This document shows, piece after piece, positions 48,744 through 61,683 of a stretch of DNA of 64,000 nucleotides. Source of the DNA: Sipunculus nudus. Its lineage: Eukaryota; Annelida; Sipuncula; Golfingiida; Sipunculidae. The position numbers and the translations under genes are program-made. Every line of letters begins with the position of its first letter. Position 1 is the first letter of the stretch. The notes under the pieces are model-generated. The model was not told where the DNA came from. It searched no databases and was given only the letters and a program-made list of their open reading frames with translations. The stretch covers positions 70,156,624 to 70,220,623 of the forward strand of contig CM049308.1 in the NCBI GenBank assembly GCA_026874595.1. Reading direction: 5' to 3'.

Positions 48744-51700
48744 GTAAATCCACATCCTTCCGCCAGATGTCGTTTTATTTAAAACGAACCTCTACCAGTT
48801 CTGAACCGTGGGACTTGTCTCAGCTGTCATACTTTAAAACTACCATTTATTTTTTGTAGCGAACCTGTGAACTAATGCGATGGCGCAGCGTCATCCGTCT
48901 GCCGTCCGCCGTCGTCCGTTGTCCTTGTGTTAACCCATGCTTTGTCAAACCGTCAGAGCTAGCAGCGCCAAATATTATGGAAGAATCAGTCACATGTCAA
49001 ATTTCTATCGGATTGAACTTTTTTTGGCTTAATTTTGCCAATTAAGCAAACTCAAATAACAATATAAAAAAGTACAGGAGCTAGCGTCAATAAGTCTTGT
49101 GGAAATGTTGGTCACATGACTCATATTGGCCACCTTCATTGACCTGTATTTATACTGGCGGAAACCTTGGAGTTTTAGCCCCTTTCAGCTTCTGCATTTA
49201 AATGGTTCGTTATGAAACTGTCGGGCCAAAGAGTTAATTGTCTTTCACAAGAGTTATCCGAGGGTGGGGTTCTCTTAATTGTACAAGAATAGATCGAGGG
49301 AAAGCTAAAATTAATCTTGTGGGCAAGTAAGCCTGTATCAAACTGAGGGCTTCAAATGTCCTCTTCTGCAAAAATGATGTTTCAAATTCCGCAACATGGC
49401 ACCAAAAAAAATTCTTAGGTGGTCTTTATTCAAGTTTACGTAACTAAATTTTGGCCAAAATTTTTGACAGTCAAAGGCCTCTGAGACAATTTGGTAAACA
49501 AAGCTAGTAGATTTCTTGTGGGAGCAAGCTGAGCTCTGTGGGTATATAAGCAAAGCTGTATAGGAAACATAAATAATTATGTCCATATCACACTTATGTG
49601 TAAGATAAACATGATAAAAATTTATCTGTATTCTTATTTTGCTTTAAATAGGCATCTGTTATTATTCAAAACATAATAGAAAGACTAAGTCAGCAGGAAA
49701 AAAGAATTGTAGACAGGTCTTTCAGTATGTGTAAACCGATTGGCAACAGGTCAAATTTCTGCCTGTATCTACAAATAGCTTTGCACACTGCCAATCATTT
49801 CAGATTAAGCAACAGGCCAAATTTTAGTCTGTATCTTATTATAGCTTTGGAAAACTGCCACTATATCAGATTAGGAAACAGGTCAAAAATTCACTCAGAG
49901 CAACCAGGTACATGTCAAGAGGTCACAGAGTGGATTAGTTGCACCTGCAATTAGTTTCGGTTCATTTGGGTGCAAGTTGTGTCCATCCTTGTCAGTATTT
50001 CAGGAATAACGTTTGTGTGATTTGTGCTCGTACTCAGGTCCAATTATTGAGTAGTTGTATGGTACATTTACATGCCACACATGTACCTGAAAAGTAATCA
50101 AGTGTTTTACAAATAATGGTATGTTATCATGAATGCATTATACCTGACGTAAGCTTTAGGCTTGTAGATCTTGTTACGTTTCTCATCCCCACTGCCTACA
50201 CAATATTTTCTATTCCGTGAATACCACAATGATATCCATGTTTAAATAATTTGCATTGAAACAATTCATATCGAACATATTTGATAGAAAACTGTACCCT
50301 CTTCACTACATTTCTTCAAGAAGATAAAATAATACAATTTTGCAAACATTTGTTTAGCCAAAAAAATCTGTTCTTATCATGCTTTTTCCTGATCATTTGC
50401 ATTCTTATCGAAATGTACAATAAATGTAAAACAAAATAAATAAATAAAATCGCCCGCCCGCATTGATTTATGAAAATAGTGCCTGAGACCAAACCTTATA
50501 TTTTGTGGCCTACCAGTAGGATTTTGAATGACGTAACAGCGGTGTATAATGACTTTATTATCTTATTGTCTGCAATCTATAATTAATTTAGAAAATGATA
50601 CAGGATTTAAGATTAGGGGTTGCATGGTTAGATGGCTAATGGAGGAGGCCTTTCACACACACATGGTGTAGACACATTTTAATATTTCGCTTCCAATGGC
50701 GCAATTCAGGGTAGTTTGAAAAATATAATGATATGGAATCCGGCTCTATTTTTTCAGTTAAAGCGCTTGCTGTTATATATTTGTTTACTTTTCTGCGGGC
50801 ATGCACATATCAACACGCATATGATCTAAAGTGGTTCTCGCACCAACTTTGATACAGAAATCCGTTTTTAGTCTTTGAAAGAATATACGTTTAGAAATTA
50901 TGTGGAAGTATAAAATTTTGCTCGATAGGGGAAACAGCGGTTGAGGTTTATTTATATATGACGGCCTACAAAGCAAACATATTACAAATATATGAGCATG
51001 GGCACTACTCCTAGAAGTTGTCAACATTGGGGCTTTTGTCAACAGCGAAAGTAGACATAGATAGGCTATGCCAGAAACTCTGTCATGATTCTCCCGATAC
51101 AGATAATATTTTATTATCGTATCCAGGGCTTTCAGGAAAGCGGGGATAAATGTCTGTGACGCTTGAAACCTGTTCCAGACTCTTATATCTAGATGTCCGA
51201 GCTTCCGTAGGGATTCGCGAATTTGATTATAGGACCGATATGATCAGAACCGGCTCTTTTATAACAGTCACTGGCCATAAGTGATAACCCAGTCAAAACT
51301 GACATCTGACAACTGATCCCTACATTTTAACTTTAATAATTAAGATAATCACATACTGACACGATTTATAACCATATATCATACAATAATAATGTAAAAT
51401 ACTAAAACGAAACAATTAATTAAATATTACAGAACACTATAATACATTTGACAAAGATTCCCTCCCTTTAGGAGACTCCAAAATTCCATGTGACCCAAAT
51501 ACTTTGACTAGAACGTCCAGGACTGTCCATTATTCTTCCTATTGAATGCCCGGCTTACCGTTAAGCATTTAGAAAATCAACATTTATAAGGTGTTTGTAA
51601 AATAATAGTTAACAAACGTAGGTTGCAAAAGTGTGTTTATTAGATAGGAGATCCGCAATTAACATAGAATGCGATATTGCATTTTTTTAAATGACTTGCA

Positions 51701-52263
51701 AAATTTTGTCTAACATCTCAATACAAATTACTGAATAAAAATATATTCCTTTGATAGATTTTTCATAGCAGATACAGAAATTTTGAAGTTGCAGAAATGT
51801 CCCTTTATCCGTAGATTTAAGCACATTCTAAATTTAATAATTGAGAAAGTAAAGCTATATTAAGGAAGCCTCAGCAACCTTCATTAGTAAAGTATAACCA
51901 TGTTTAATTATTAAATAATAATTATTAAAATAAATTAATGAAGAATATGTTCGTCTTCACGGTCTTTTTCATATACTTACAGTAGAACCTGTCCAAAAGA
52001 CAACTTGTCAAATAAGACCACCTGTCTATTAAGACCATCCTTCAGTGAACCGAAAGCATTAATATTGACTGACCTATAAAAGAAGAATAAGATCACCAGT
52101 GAATAAAGACCACTTTTAGCCACTTTTCACTGTATTTTCTAGGAAAACCTTTGTGTTTTTGTGTGTTAACTGAAACGTCATATCTGCCTAATACGCGTGA
52201 AATCATATGACACGTTGCAATTGATATATGCCATATAAAACCACCAACACTTAAAACTTGTAG

Positions 52264-52379
52264 TTAAAAAGCAGAAGAAGATGTGTAACAGGATGTGAAT
52301 GAGCAGCTGCAACAAACGTGCCCCACTGCCCGCTGACTTCCTGTGCCCTGCCTGCAAGTGCCCGACAGAAACATGTGAG
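52264..52379 (+). pseudogene. Block 3 MCNR exon with Cys-to-stop change
   Basis: The splice sites ttgtag and gtaagt are intact. After KKQKKMCNRM the conserved cysteine codon TGC is TGA (52296-52298). Beyond it the frame continues open (MSSCNKRAP ... CPACKCP). Confidence 0.8.
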
Positions 52380-53374
52380 GTAAGTGGATATCTGTTGCAT
52401 TTACGTAACAGGCATTTCGAAGAGAAGAATTTCTGCGGATGCTGGTGAATAAATCTATCTCGGACGTGTAGTTGTTGTAATTAAGGAGAGCCTCTTTAAT
52501 CCGAATAGACTGTTAGACATAAAAATTTGTTCGGATATAAGGGTTTACGGATATGCGAGAAGTAGTCAGAATTAAAACCACCTTCCTTTTTAAACTACAT
52601 TGCAACGCAGGAAATGTTTGTCGCGGTTAAGTAACACCTTTCACTGGGTCGTAGTATAAAAAATAACCTCGCGGTCCCTCGCGATCCTTTTGCCTTCCCT
52701 CGCTAAACTATTCGTTGTTCCTCGCGATCACGGCTTTTTAAACGATACTTGTAAAGTGTAACACTAATTTTCATCATGAGGTGTATCATATGCCCATTCT
52801 ATTTGCGTTCATATCCTGCTAATGTGTCATCTCTGGAAGACAGACACAAACACACACGATAACAGTAAACATTTTTAAGAACTCACATAGCATTCCGTAT
52901 ATCTTATTTTGACCGCATGTACAAATAATGCTTAGGTTATACTATAAAGCAATTATATGTGATAGTCAGTAACATACGTAGGCCCGAAAATGACTTACCT
53001 GTCTGTGTTGGTGTGTGCAGGTGTGATTTCTATTAAATCGTAAAACGTTTGATCTGGAATGATTTAAACGAGATTAGAGGGGTGATCAGGTTACAAGAAT
53101 TGTCTTAAAGCACTTCATATATATATGTGTGTAATATACCAATCCTGGTAATATTAAATCTTCCTGTAAAAGTTACATCTTATACAGGTTTGATATTGTG
53201 GAAAATTTCGATTTTTTTAAAAGTGCGCCATTTTAAATACCTAATATGACAATTTCCCAACAGATTTTTTTTCATCTTGTTCTTTATCATTTTATCTTTA
53301 ATATTTAAAATCATTTTTCTAAGTTTTATTGAACAGAGATTTTTAATTTAAATTCTTGTTTTTCATTTTGACAG

Positions 53375-53430
53375 GGCCCAGAAAGAACAGAGGGAACAAG
53401 AAAGCAAACAAAAAAGCAACGAAGCAGTGA
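53375..53430 (+). CDS. Orphan terminal exon with lysine-rich tail
   Basis: The acceptor ttttgacag is followed by a phase-1 frame: GPRKNRGNKKANKKATKQ and then TGA (53428-53430). AATAAA follows about 105 bases later. The first residue depends on the joined base (Arg after an a| donor). The exon could be joined by any phase-1 donor upstream, such as the one at 15448 or gene B exon 6 or 12. Whether any transcript uses it is unknown. Basic tails in antistasin-type inhibitors are associated with binding to sulfated glycans. Confidence 0.55.
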
Positions 53431-53535
53431 AAGTAGTGGGCACCTAAAACGAAGTAACGGGGGAACAACCACGGACCAGTCTTCCAGAGAAGAACCTTTC
53501 CAAAGACGATTAATCTGTCTAATTTTTAAATATGC

Positions 53536-53541
53536 AATAAA
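53536..53541 (+). terminator. Poly(A) signal after the orphan terminal exon
   Basis: AATAAA in atgcaataaacagtg, 106 bases after the TGA. Confidence 0.6.
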
Positions 53542-56500
53542 CAGTGTATACTCACTTTAAGCTTGTTTATTTGTAAAACATGACTACATTTAGTGTGTAC
53601 AATCGTTTGTACTTGATTTTGTTAAAGTATAACATTTTAAAATGAGTCGTCACTAATTAAGACACAGAAATCAGTAAGACCTATCAATGACGGTTTATCC
53701 TTAAAGACAAGGAAATACTTGAGTTCTGTCATTAATTATATAATTTTTGAAAAATCATTATCGCGAGGTAACTTTTCATGTGAAGAGTATACAAGCTAAA
53801 TTGTATATATAGTAAGGTATACAAGCTAAAGTTAACGTGTTTAACTTAGTATATTTAATTTTAAGTAATATCGGTTATGCCTTTTTCGCTATGGAATACG
53901 GAGTTTTATTTTTTCTTATCTCGTCAGGGATAAAAGGCTGTATTGATATCACATTGTATATTTGACACTAAATGCATCAGTTACGCTTGCAAAAGACAAA
54001 TAGGACTCAAACAAACGCAAATTCGCTGTATACACGGTGACCCTATACACATAACCACAGAACTCCGATCCTTTAGTTTTGCAAGCTTTACTGTAGAAAC
54101 TCAGGCTCTACATTAGGGGGCCAGCCTAAAACTTCACATGTGTTTATGAATCAACCTAGCCGAGAAAGTCAGTGTCCTTGCAACATTTTTAAGACTCGAC
54201 CCAAGAGATGCATGATTCATAGTTTTTATTTTCTTAGTAATCCTATGACATATTGAGATAAAACTTTAAAAACGAGATTTTTACGTGCTTTCATACTATC
54301 AATCTTCGTAGCAGATATTTAAGAGTCTGGAAACTTTTTCTCAAAAACACATGCAAAGTCGGATGGGGAGGGAGCACACCGCTGGTTTCTAACCTGCCCC
54401 ATCGTGAGACTGGTATAGTGCTCAATCTTTCTCATATTTCCTCGACATTAACACACACATAATGAAATACGAAACCCTAATCTTTGATGAGATTTCTACA
54501 ACTTTCTTTCATCGCTTAAAAGAGCCTTGTAGATAAATAGAACATAAAATTCAGCGCACTTCTAGGCGTCTCTTTATTCAATTGTGCTTCTTTTCGTTTC
54601 TGTCTTGACGATATTTGTCATTATACAAGATTTTGTTTTTAAAAGTTTGTTAAAAAAACCAAAGAGCTCCTGAGGAATAATAAACTAATTGAAATTTATC
54701 CATATTCAAATTCATCAACTAAGCTTATAATATGTGATATGAAAATAACTTAAATCCGAAATTTGCGAATGTGAAAACTTCATTTATTGGCAGAGTCCGA
54801 ATTTCAGATACAATCGCTTATATAATTGAGATTCAGGGACGGAGTGCATGGCCATGAGAAACTGGCCCTGGAAAAATCGTTGAAACCGACCTAGATTTAA
54901 TATCATCGGCTCCCTGATATCAAAATTAAATTGGTTTGTGTAATCGGCCTACGGATATAAAGATATTGTTTATACACCACCGGTCTATCAGTAACTTCCG
55001 GTGTCACATTGGGCTAGACATCCCTTTATTAAAGGATAACTAACTTCACAACAATAACCAGCCAAATAAGTCGACTAGAGTAAATGCTACGTGAAACTCC
55101 TTAATATGATAAAAAACGACAAGGAAGAAAAATAAAAATTATAATTTATAAAGAGTAATTGTTCTTATATAAAAATAGCTTTAAAATGAGAACCGCATGT
55201 GTACACAACAATTTCGAAATAAAAATTCAACTGCATTGAAGCCTCTTCTGATCATCTTGTTTGCGTCAGTCATCTAATAATTTATGGTAAAACTTATAGT
55301 AAAACTCGTCACCGGTGTCCACTGGATATTCTGAAACGAATAGTTAATTATAGACATTTGCTTCACCTGCACCTTCAATTTAACAACTTGTCCTAAGTGG
55401 ACCAGCAAAACCTGCATCCGGGCGCTAGTGTTTTAATGAGAAAGACTGTTTATTGGAATTTAGTTTTCCTTCAGTGGGATAAGGGTCAATGCCAGGAAGG
55501 CGGGGGATAACGTCCTTGATATATAGGCCCAGTATTTACGTTGTATGATCCGCATTCAAGGTACGCAATCAATTGCAATAAAATGTCTACTGTATCACGT
55601 AATTAGTTCAATATATCTTTATATAAAGTTTTCCCAGCAAAACATTTCGGCACACGAACTTTCACTCTCCAATACAAATGCTCTATACGTGCTTATGGTT
55701 CTCGGTGTGAGTAAACACAGTCTAAAAGTCTGTTTACATTAACAAACTGAATGGGGAGATGTCCATCCTTGCGCATGCGCGACATCTCCAATGCAATGGG
55801 AGAAACATGAAAGTAGATCACGTAAGCTTGATCTGTGATGTTGCGCGGAACGGTCACCAGGTGACGAGCACACAATGCTTATGTTTTGCACTATTGAAAA
55901 AGCTTTCAAAAAGCGGTGAAACCTACTCAATTATATACAAAAGTAAGAGTCTGGTTTATACGAAAGATTGGCAAATGCCAATTTGTTTTAAGGAGAAAAC
56001 ACTGTATTTCATGTATATTCAATAGATACGTGGTGGGGAGAAGGGCCCTTTAAGTCTTTGGCCTTGGCAGAGATTTGGGGGTCAAAACGTCTGAGTTGGG
56101 GCCCTGACCTGTAACGGTCACGCATCTTCATAGGCCTGCGTACCTCACTGTCTACCCATAGTACGGGTTGTCTCGCTGTTATGCGTTTAGATATCCCGAT
56201 CGTGTCCCGTATCGACGCCTTAATAGTTTATCCACCCTGTTATTATTATTAATACATAGCAAGTCCAGTATGACTGATCCTGAGGCCATTTTATCTTCCA
56301 GCAAAGGACATCCGGCTTGGTCCTGTTTGTCACAGCTCAGGACTGACATGTGGTACCGTTTCTGGTAAGTACTTCGAGTGATTCTAAGGATTCGGTAGGG
56401 GGGCAGGGTGGCTATAAATACACCGTCAGTGATAAATTGGGAAGGGCTGCATGTTTGGTTGAAGTCCTGGACTATATGTTGAGTATAAGTTGTTTGGGGT

Positions 56501-57277
56501 CCTACATTAAATTCATGTCCACAGTAAATGATGTCATTGCCCTCCTTGATAACTATCTGCAGTAAACAACATTTTTTCTACTTAAGGTGCAAGTTTAAGT
56601 GTCATCGGATGCCGGATTCATATTACAACTGACAATTATATTCTGTAAAATTGATTAATGGCCACGTTTGATACCAGCGTGTAACAAGTACAGCGTGTAA
56701 CAAGTACAGCGTGTCCTGATATCGTAACGCTGCTGAATCGTGACGGCGATTTAGTTTATCATGAAACTGTCATGAGCTGTGTGCGTTTGTTTGTTTATCA
56801 AGCTTATATTCTTGGTTTAATTAAATAACAATATTCTGATAATTGTTGCATAGATTAAAACAATATACCGCGAACTGATTGTATGTTACTCACATACATG
56901 AACACGTTTGATATGTACATACATTCATACATGCAAGTTCCTTAAGGGGGGGAGACACAGTTCTTGCGGATTGGCCCCCCGCCTTTTCGAACAGAGGAAC
57001 TTTTTTTAGGTTTTCTGTGTAGTAATCATATCAATTCACGTTCTCCTTTTAAACTTCTGGATTCGCCCTATTTATTTTACAAAAATAAAGACAGAGTAGA
57101 AATTAATTGCACAGTACTACACAGTATAACAGTATACAATATATATATATATATCATCGTGACAATTTGCCAAGTAATTAGTTAATAAAGTAATAAACAC
57201 CATCTATATTTTCTGCATCGTTAAATATCAGGTCATTTACCTTTCATGCCTCACTGCCCCGAATCGTGACTGGCTTT
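53542..57277. other. Intergenic stretch upstream of gene C
   Basis: 53560-55930 matches 16450-18480. 56200-57270 matches 22990-24090, including TATAAATA at 56413-56420. No exon is seen. Compared with the left side, the whole of decayed block 2 is absent. Confidence 0.6.
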
Positions 57278-57285
57278 TATATAAA
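57278..57285 (+). promoter_or_regulatory. TATA box of gene C
   Basis: TATATAAA 48 bases before the ATG, in the same context as gene B (tgactggctt before, actggctctcct after). Confidence 0.75.
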
Positions 57286-57325
57286 CTGGCTCTCCTCGGA
57301 CAAACAGTCATTTCACTCGAGCAAC

Positions 57326-57383
57326 ATGGCGTGTCGTGTTGTGTGTAGCCTTCTACTCGCTACCGTAGCTGTGCTTATACAGG
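57326..57383 (+). CDS. Gene C exon 1: signal peptide
   Basis: 58 bases ending in phase 1 before gtaggt. It differs from gene B at four residues (A2, T13, A15, V16 against T2, I13, A15 and G16 around a common core), all compatible with a signal sequence. The exact count depends on alignment. Confidence 0.85.
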
Positions 57384-60300
57384 GTAGGTATATCTGTTTA
57401 AAAATGAACCGAAGTTATAGTATTTCGAATATGTGATTCATATAGATATATGTTATATATGTTTTATATATGTGTGTGTGTATATATATGACGGCTGGCA
57501 AGATGTAGATCCACCATCTGGATCCAGGAATTTTTTAAAGGAAAAATACTGCATTTCTGACAATGCCATATAAGGGTAATGATTTGCCTTGGGAGAGGTC
57601 TGCGCTCTTCGAGTGCTTTTCTAGTTTATGAATACTCTTACTTGATTTTTTTGGATGCCTAGTGCAACTGCAGCTGCTGGGTATGTAATCGTTTCCATTG
57701 CTGGCTCATACCACCGACAAACCCCAGAAAGGCGCACTCGTTCGTGAGTGAAACAAGGTCGTGGGCATGGCCTTCCCTTGAGGCGCGCAGAGTCCTCACA
57801 CTGGTTGGGGACCGAATGTGAAAAATCACATCGTCTCGGCTTAGATTCAAACTTACAACAGCCTGGCTTTTGGTCCTGTGCACTACCCCTAACCCACAGA
57901 AGCCGGTCCCATATAAGATATAATACAGGTTTTAATGTCATTATTACATCTGCAGAAAAATAGATTTTAAATTATATGGTAAAAAATATAGTTTCAAACA
58001 TTTATGGGCCAAAATAGTGAGTTATGTGAAAGTTTTGAAATAAGTAACTGGGTACTTTTTGATTAGCCTGCATCTAATGATAAATCATTGACCTGAACCA
58101 GTTAGACCGTCAATTATTATATTACCCAAGTAAATTATTAAAATAAAACGTAATTCTATGCCGCGATATACGAAACTGTGTCTGAGACTGCTGCATGGGT
58201 CTACTCCTCCATCACAGGCTGTTTCTATTCAAAGTAAGTCTCTTCAAGTTAGGTAATCAGGGACGGCCTGGACTTCGTGTTCAAAAGTCAAACTGTAAAA
58301 TTACATTTTGTCACAATTCAGCAAAAAGCTTTATATTTTTAGCATGCTAACAGCCAGTCAATTATTTCATAAAATTATTTAAAACATTCAAGTGTAATTT
58401 AATTGAAACAATTCTTATCCAGAATATTTACACGGCTGTGTTTGCTATCTTACACATTTGCATCCAAGGTGCATTTAGCAGCATAAGTGTAATGTATGGA
58501 TATAATTTCTTTCCCCCACAATCACTAAACAACAGAGTTAAAGTCTTGCGCAGAGACGGATGTTATATCAAATGCCGTGAGGTGGCAGAACCTGTGCTTG
58601 GTGTTGCCTTGTCGGCGTACAAGCGAAAAGAATTATATTTGCCCCCCCCCCCTCCATGATTGAATTATCTATCAACAGATTCAACGGAAAAGTATTTGGT
58701 TAAATTTTCTTGAGGGTAATTGTGACTATACATAATTCTCGAATTCAGAAGAAAAAGGAAAAACTGTGCCAGACAAAAAGTGTATGTCATCAGCCTTGCA
58801 AAATTTTTTTTCTATTCATATGACCACTGCAGGATTCTTACAACCAGTTGAAAATTAATACTTTACACGCCTGATTAATGAGAATCAGAAATCCAATAAG
58901 GACGGGATTTTTACAGTTTTCTAACCATGAGTTTAAAAATCCAGTACTCATATGACATTATGTGATCAAAATTATATTTGAAGGTGGTCGCACCATGATA
59001 TAAAGACCGTGTCCGCGAAAATGTTTGTTACTGGTTTTGAACTGTCAGGACTGATTTAAAGAATGTCCTAAGAGGGGTCATTTCCCTTATTTTTCCATAA
59101 ATCATTAATTATTTCAAGTTAATTATCGAAGGGACTATCGGAGCCACCGAACGGCAATGTATATTGAGTATATCAAGGCAGAACATATTTTTTTACTCTG
59201 AAACAAGGCCATAGTTCCATTTTTTTATCGCAAATTTCGAAATAACAAAAAAAGTTGGTTTTTTTTTCTTTTATATCTTTACATTTTCTGAGATTTATAC
59301 AGTCAGACATTTCAAAATGTTACGTTGTTCCTAGAACATCAACAAACACAATTTGATTCTAATAATGAAATATTTGGTAGGTAGGGACTGAAAGAAACTT
59401 CTTTAATTTCTATTGCTTATTAATTTAAAGTTTATCTTAAGGCATGTTATTCCGATGGTCAGTGCAAAAGAATGTTGATTTGTCAAAGTGTTGTTGGGTT
59501 ATCTATCAATATTAAAATAGTGTGGCCATTATGTATTATAATAAAACGCCATCTGTCGTCTTTGAGATGAAACTTAATTGGTTCCATATGCAAAAGAATA
59601 AACGGGTAGGCCAAGCTAGTTATGCTAACTCACAGATTGTTGAGTTCTGCGCTTACTCTAAATCTGCTTTTGGTGGCAAATGTCGTAGCTTCTGACTACT
59701 TTCTATTTTTAGTATTGCCTACCTTGCTGTTGACGTCTGCATTTACGAAAGAAAGATCAATTACTTTCAATGAGCCTTTTACCACTCACAGTGTATGCGT
59801 TTGCTGACAAGTTTGATAAAGGTGTGTTCATTATTTTCCCGAGTTATTAGCAAATAACAAAAGACACGTCAGGATTACCTCTGAGTTACTCAAACTGAAA
59901 AATAACATATTTATATTTTAACGCTAAAACGCCACAGTTAAGTTATTCAAAACAGTGGGTGCAATGATCAAGATCACAGCTTAACTCAGAATCTATGATG
60001 GCACCTATATGAAAACATGACCAGCGCCGCATGTAGGACATTACTGAGATAAGCCGTTAGCTCAATCTACCTGATCCTTTACTACATTGTTCGTCTAAGT
60101 CTGGCGTTCGTCTTGCAGTGTATTGACAAGAAAAAGGCAGAGGATGCTACAGTATTTGTGTGTATGTCTATATATATATATTTACGTATATTTATATACA
60201 TATATGTGTGTGTGTGTGACTGTTTCGTCGCTGACGTCCATAATGGTGTAACGGGATTTTAGCGTGAATCGGAAAGGAAACTAAAAGCGCAACTGAAAGA

Positions 60301-61546
60301 AATTCGAATAAAAATAATTCTTGTTGTTATATTATACAATTTCTTACGTTACACTGTATGTTGAAAGTGTTTTGAGTGAAGAAGGAAGCCTATACGTCTG
60401 GGCTGCCATCTTGTAACGGGGCGCCACCATGTGCATTCTAAAAACAAAAGAGTTATCTGTTAAAGGTGAAGGGTAACCCAAATACGTCTTAGCCATGTAC
60501 TGAACTTCTTTACTCTATTATACACCTGCACCTCTGCTGCATTGGGGAGCATCAGTGCCATGTGGGGATAAAAATTCCTTTCCACAATTCCTTAACAGCA
60601 GAGTCGAACTCCCGTGCGTAGGATTATGCGCAGACACGTATGTAATATAAATTGCCGCCAGGTGGCAGGACCTGAGCTTGGTGTTGACCCGTCGGCATCC
60701 AGCCAGTACGGGTTAGTTTTATAACATTTCCGTCAGCGGCGAAATGCCTTATGGTTGACCTCCGGTTGATTTATCTGCAGAGCATTTGTTGATTTTTTTT
60801 TCAGTAATTGAAGTATACTTCTTGGCCCTATAAAGAACTGTCAATGAAAATGGCGCCACCCATGCTTAACGTGTCAGGTCCGTATACTATTTTATTATGT
60901 ACATATTTTCATTCCCTGATGCAAAATAGAGCACCGGATTGCGCAGTAACGACTTTAAATGATCAAACATTCTCTGCGCATAGGTCAACTGGATATTAAC
61001 CATTATCAATATGTTTAATCGCATGGTTGTGTGTACCATATTACAAAGTAGGTGCAGTCCCACAGTATGGGCTATAGCTAGGGACTAAACAGAAGTCCGA
61101 GGATCAGCGTAGATAGGTGGACATCCGTGACTAACTTGTGACCGTACAAACTTTCTAATGTTGATGTGTATTCATTTTCTATTAAATACTTGCGATAACA
61201 TGTTAAAAGGTTATAAAACTCATGTCTGTTTATAAATATTATCAAAAGAAAGCCGTTTTGAATAATATTTTACTTTTTATTTCCTTTTAGGGCCCACTGC
61301 GGCTTATGTATTTGTCTTTCATTCAAATAAACAGTTAAAATTAATAGTTCTTTTTTTTTTTACTTTCAGGGACTATTGTGGTTCCCGAATTTTGTTCAAT
61401 GGAACCAGAGACTGGGAATTGCAAAGGGGCCCTTCAGCGTTGGTTCTTCAACTCCACCATAAACACATGTGAAACCTTCATATACGGCGGCTGTGGGGGA
61501 AACGACAACAACTTTGAAAAACGGATGGCCTGCGAGAGGAAATGTC
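57326..61546 (+). CDS. Gene C (5' part): signal peptide and Kunitz domain
   Basis: Exons 57326-57383 and 61370-61546 join in phase 1 and continue past the right edge. By the gene B spacing the next exon would fall near 64800, beyond the window. The start MACRVVCSLLLATVAVLIQ is a secretory signal. The Kunitz domain has all six cysteines, the NST glycosylation site and the FIYGGCGGNDNNF block. The residue after the second cysteine is Lys (GNCKGALQRW), a classic trypsin-type P1, where gene B has Glu. The promoter and first exons are close to gene B, so a similar multi-domain inhibitor is likely. The rest of its domain set cannot be seen. Confidence 0.87.
58852..60147. other. Insertion of about 1.3 kb in gene C intron 1
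   Basis: The left flank (cttacaaccag) and right flank (atg-t/c-tacagtatttgtgtg) are contiguous in gene B at about 26050. No inverted ends, target duplication or long frame was recognised. It may be an insertion in C or a deletion in B. Confidence 0.5.
61370..61546 (+). CDS. Gene C exon 2: Kunitz domain with Lys at P1
   Basis: A 177-base exon, phase 1-1, after a long T-tract and ttcag, with donor gtgagt. Reads VPEFCSMEPETGNCKGALQR and continues with the conserved core. The P1-P1' pair is Lys-Gly. It is otherwise nearly identical to the gene B domain except near P1 and before the fifth cysteine (KRMAC for EREVC). Confidence 0.95.
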
Positions 61547-61618
61547 GTGAGTATATATTGTATATACACAAGGAGTCGGTTTAATTAAGCCTTAAATCTA
61601 ACCTAAATTAAGGACGAA

Positions 61619-61683
61619 GCCTGTTGTGGTTAAGGTGTTGGACTTCAAAACTTAAGGTCCCCGGTTCGAACTACGTCGGAGCC
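61619..61683 (+). mobile_element. tRNA-like SINE head in intron 2 of gene C
   Basis: The orthologue of 27482-27546, with B-box GGTTCGAACTA at 61663-61673. It sits at the same distance from the Kunitz exon. Confidence 0.6.

Larger units (their letters stand above)
48624..53430 (+). pseudogene. Decayed block 3: antistasin remnant, MCNR exon and terminal exon
   Basis: In order: a broken first antistasin exon (48624-48743), an MCNR exon with a nonsense codon (52264-52379) and an apparently sound terminal exon with poly(A) signal (53375-53430). The shortened C-GE-C exon is missing because about 150 bases are absent near 51600. The exon equivalent to 15355-15448 is missing through a deletion near 52670. 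The set suggests that the ancestor was a shorter inhibitor gene ending in a lysine-rich tail, without lustrin or WAP exons. No signal or Kunitz exon is present, so it is probably dead. Confidence 0.72.

Noticed and set aside
57621-57941. 106-codon minus-strand frame with a cysteine-rich middle
   Set aside because: It lies in a dispersed repeat. The copy at 24530-24830 reads in a different frame and is shorter.
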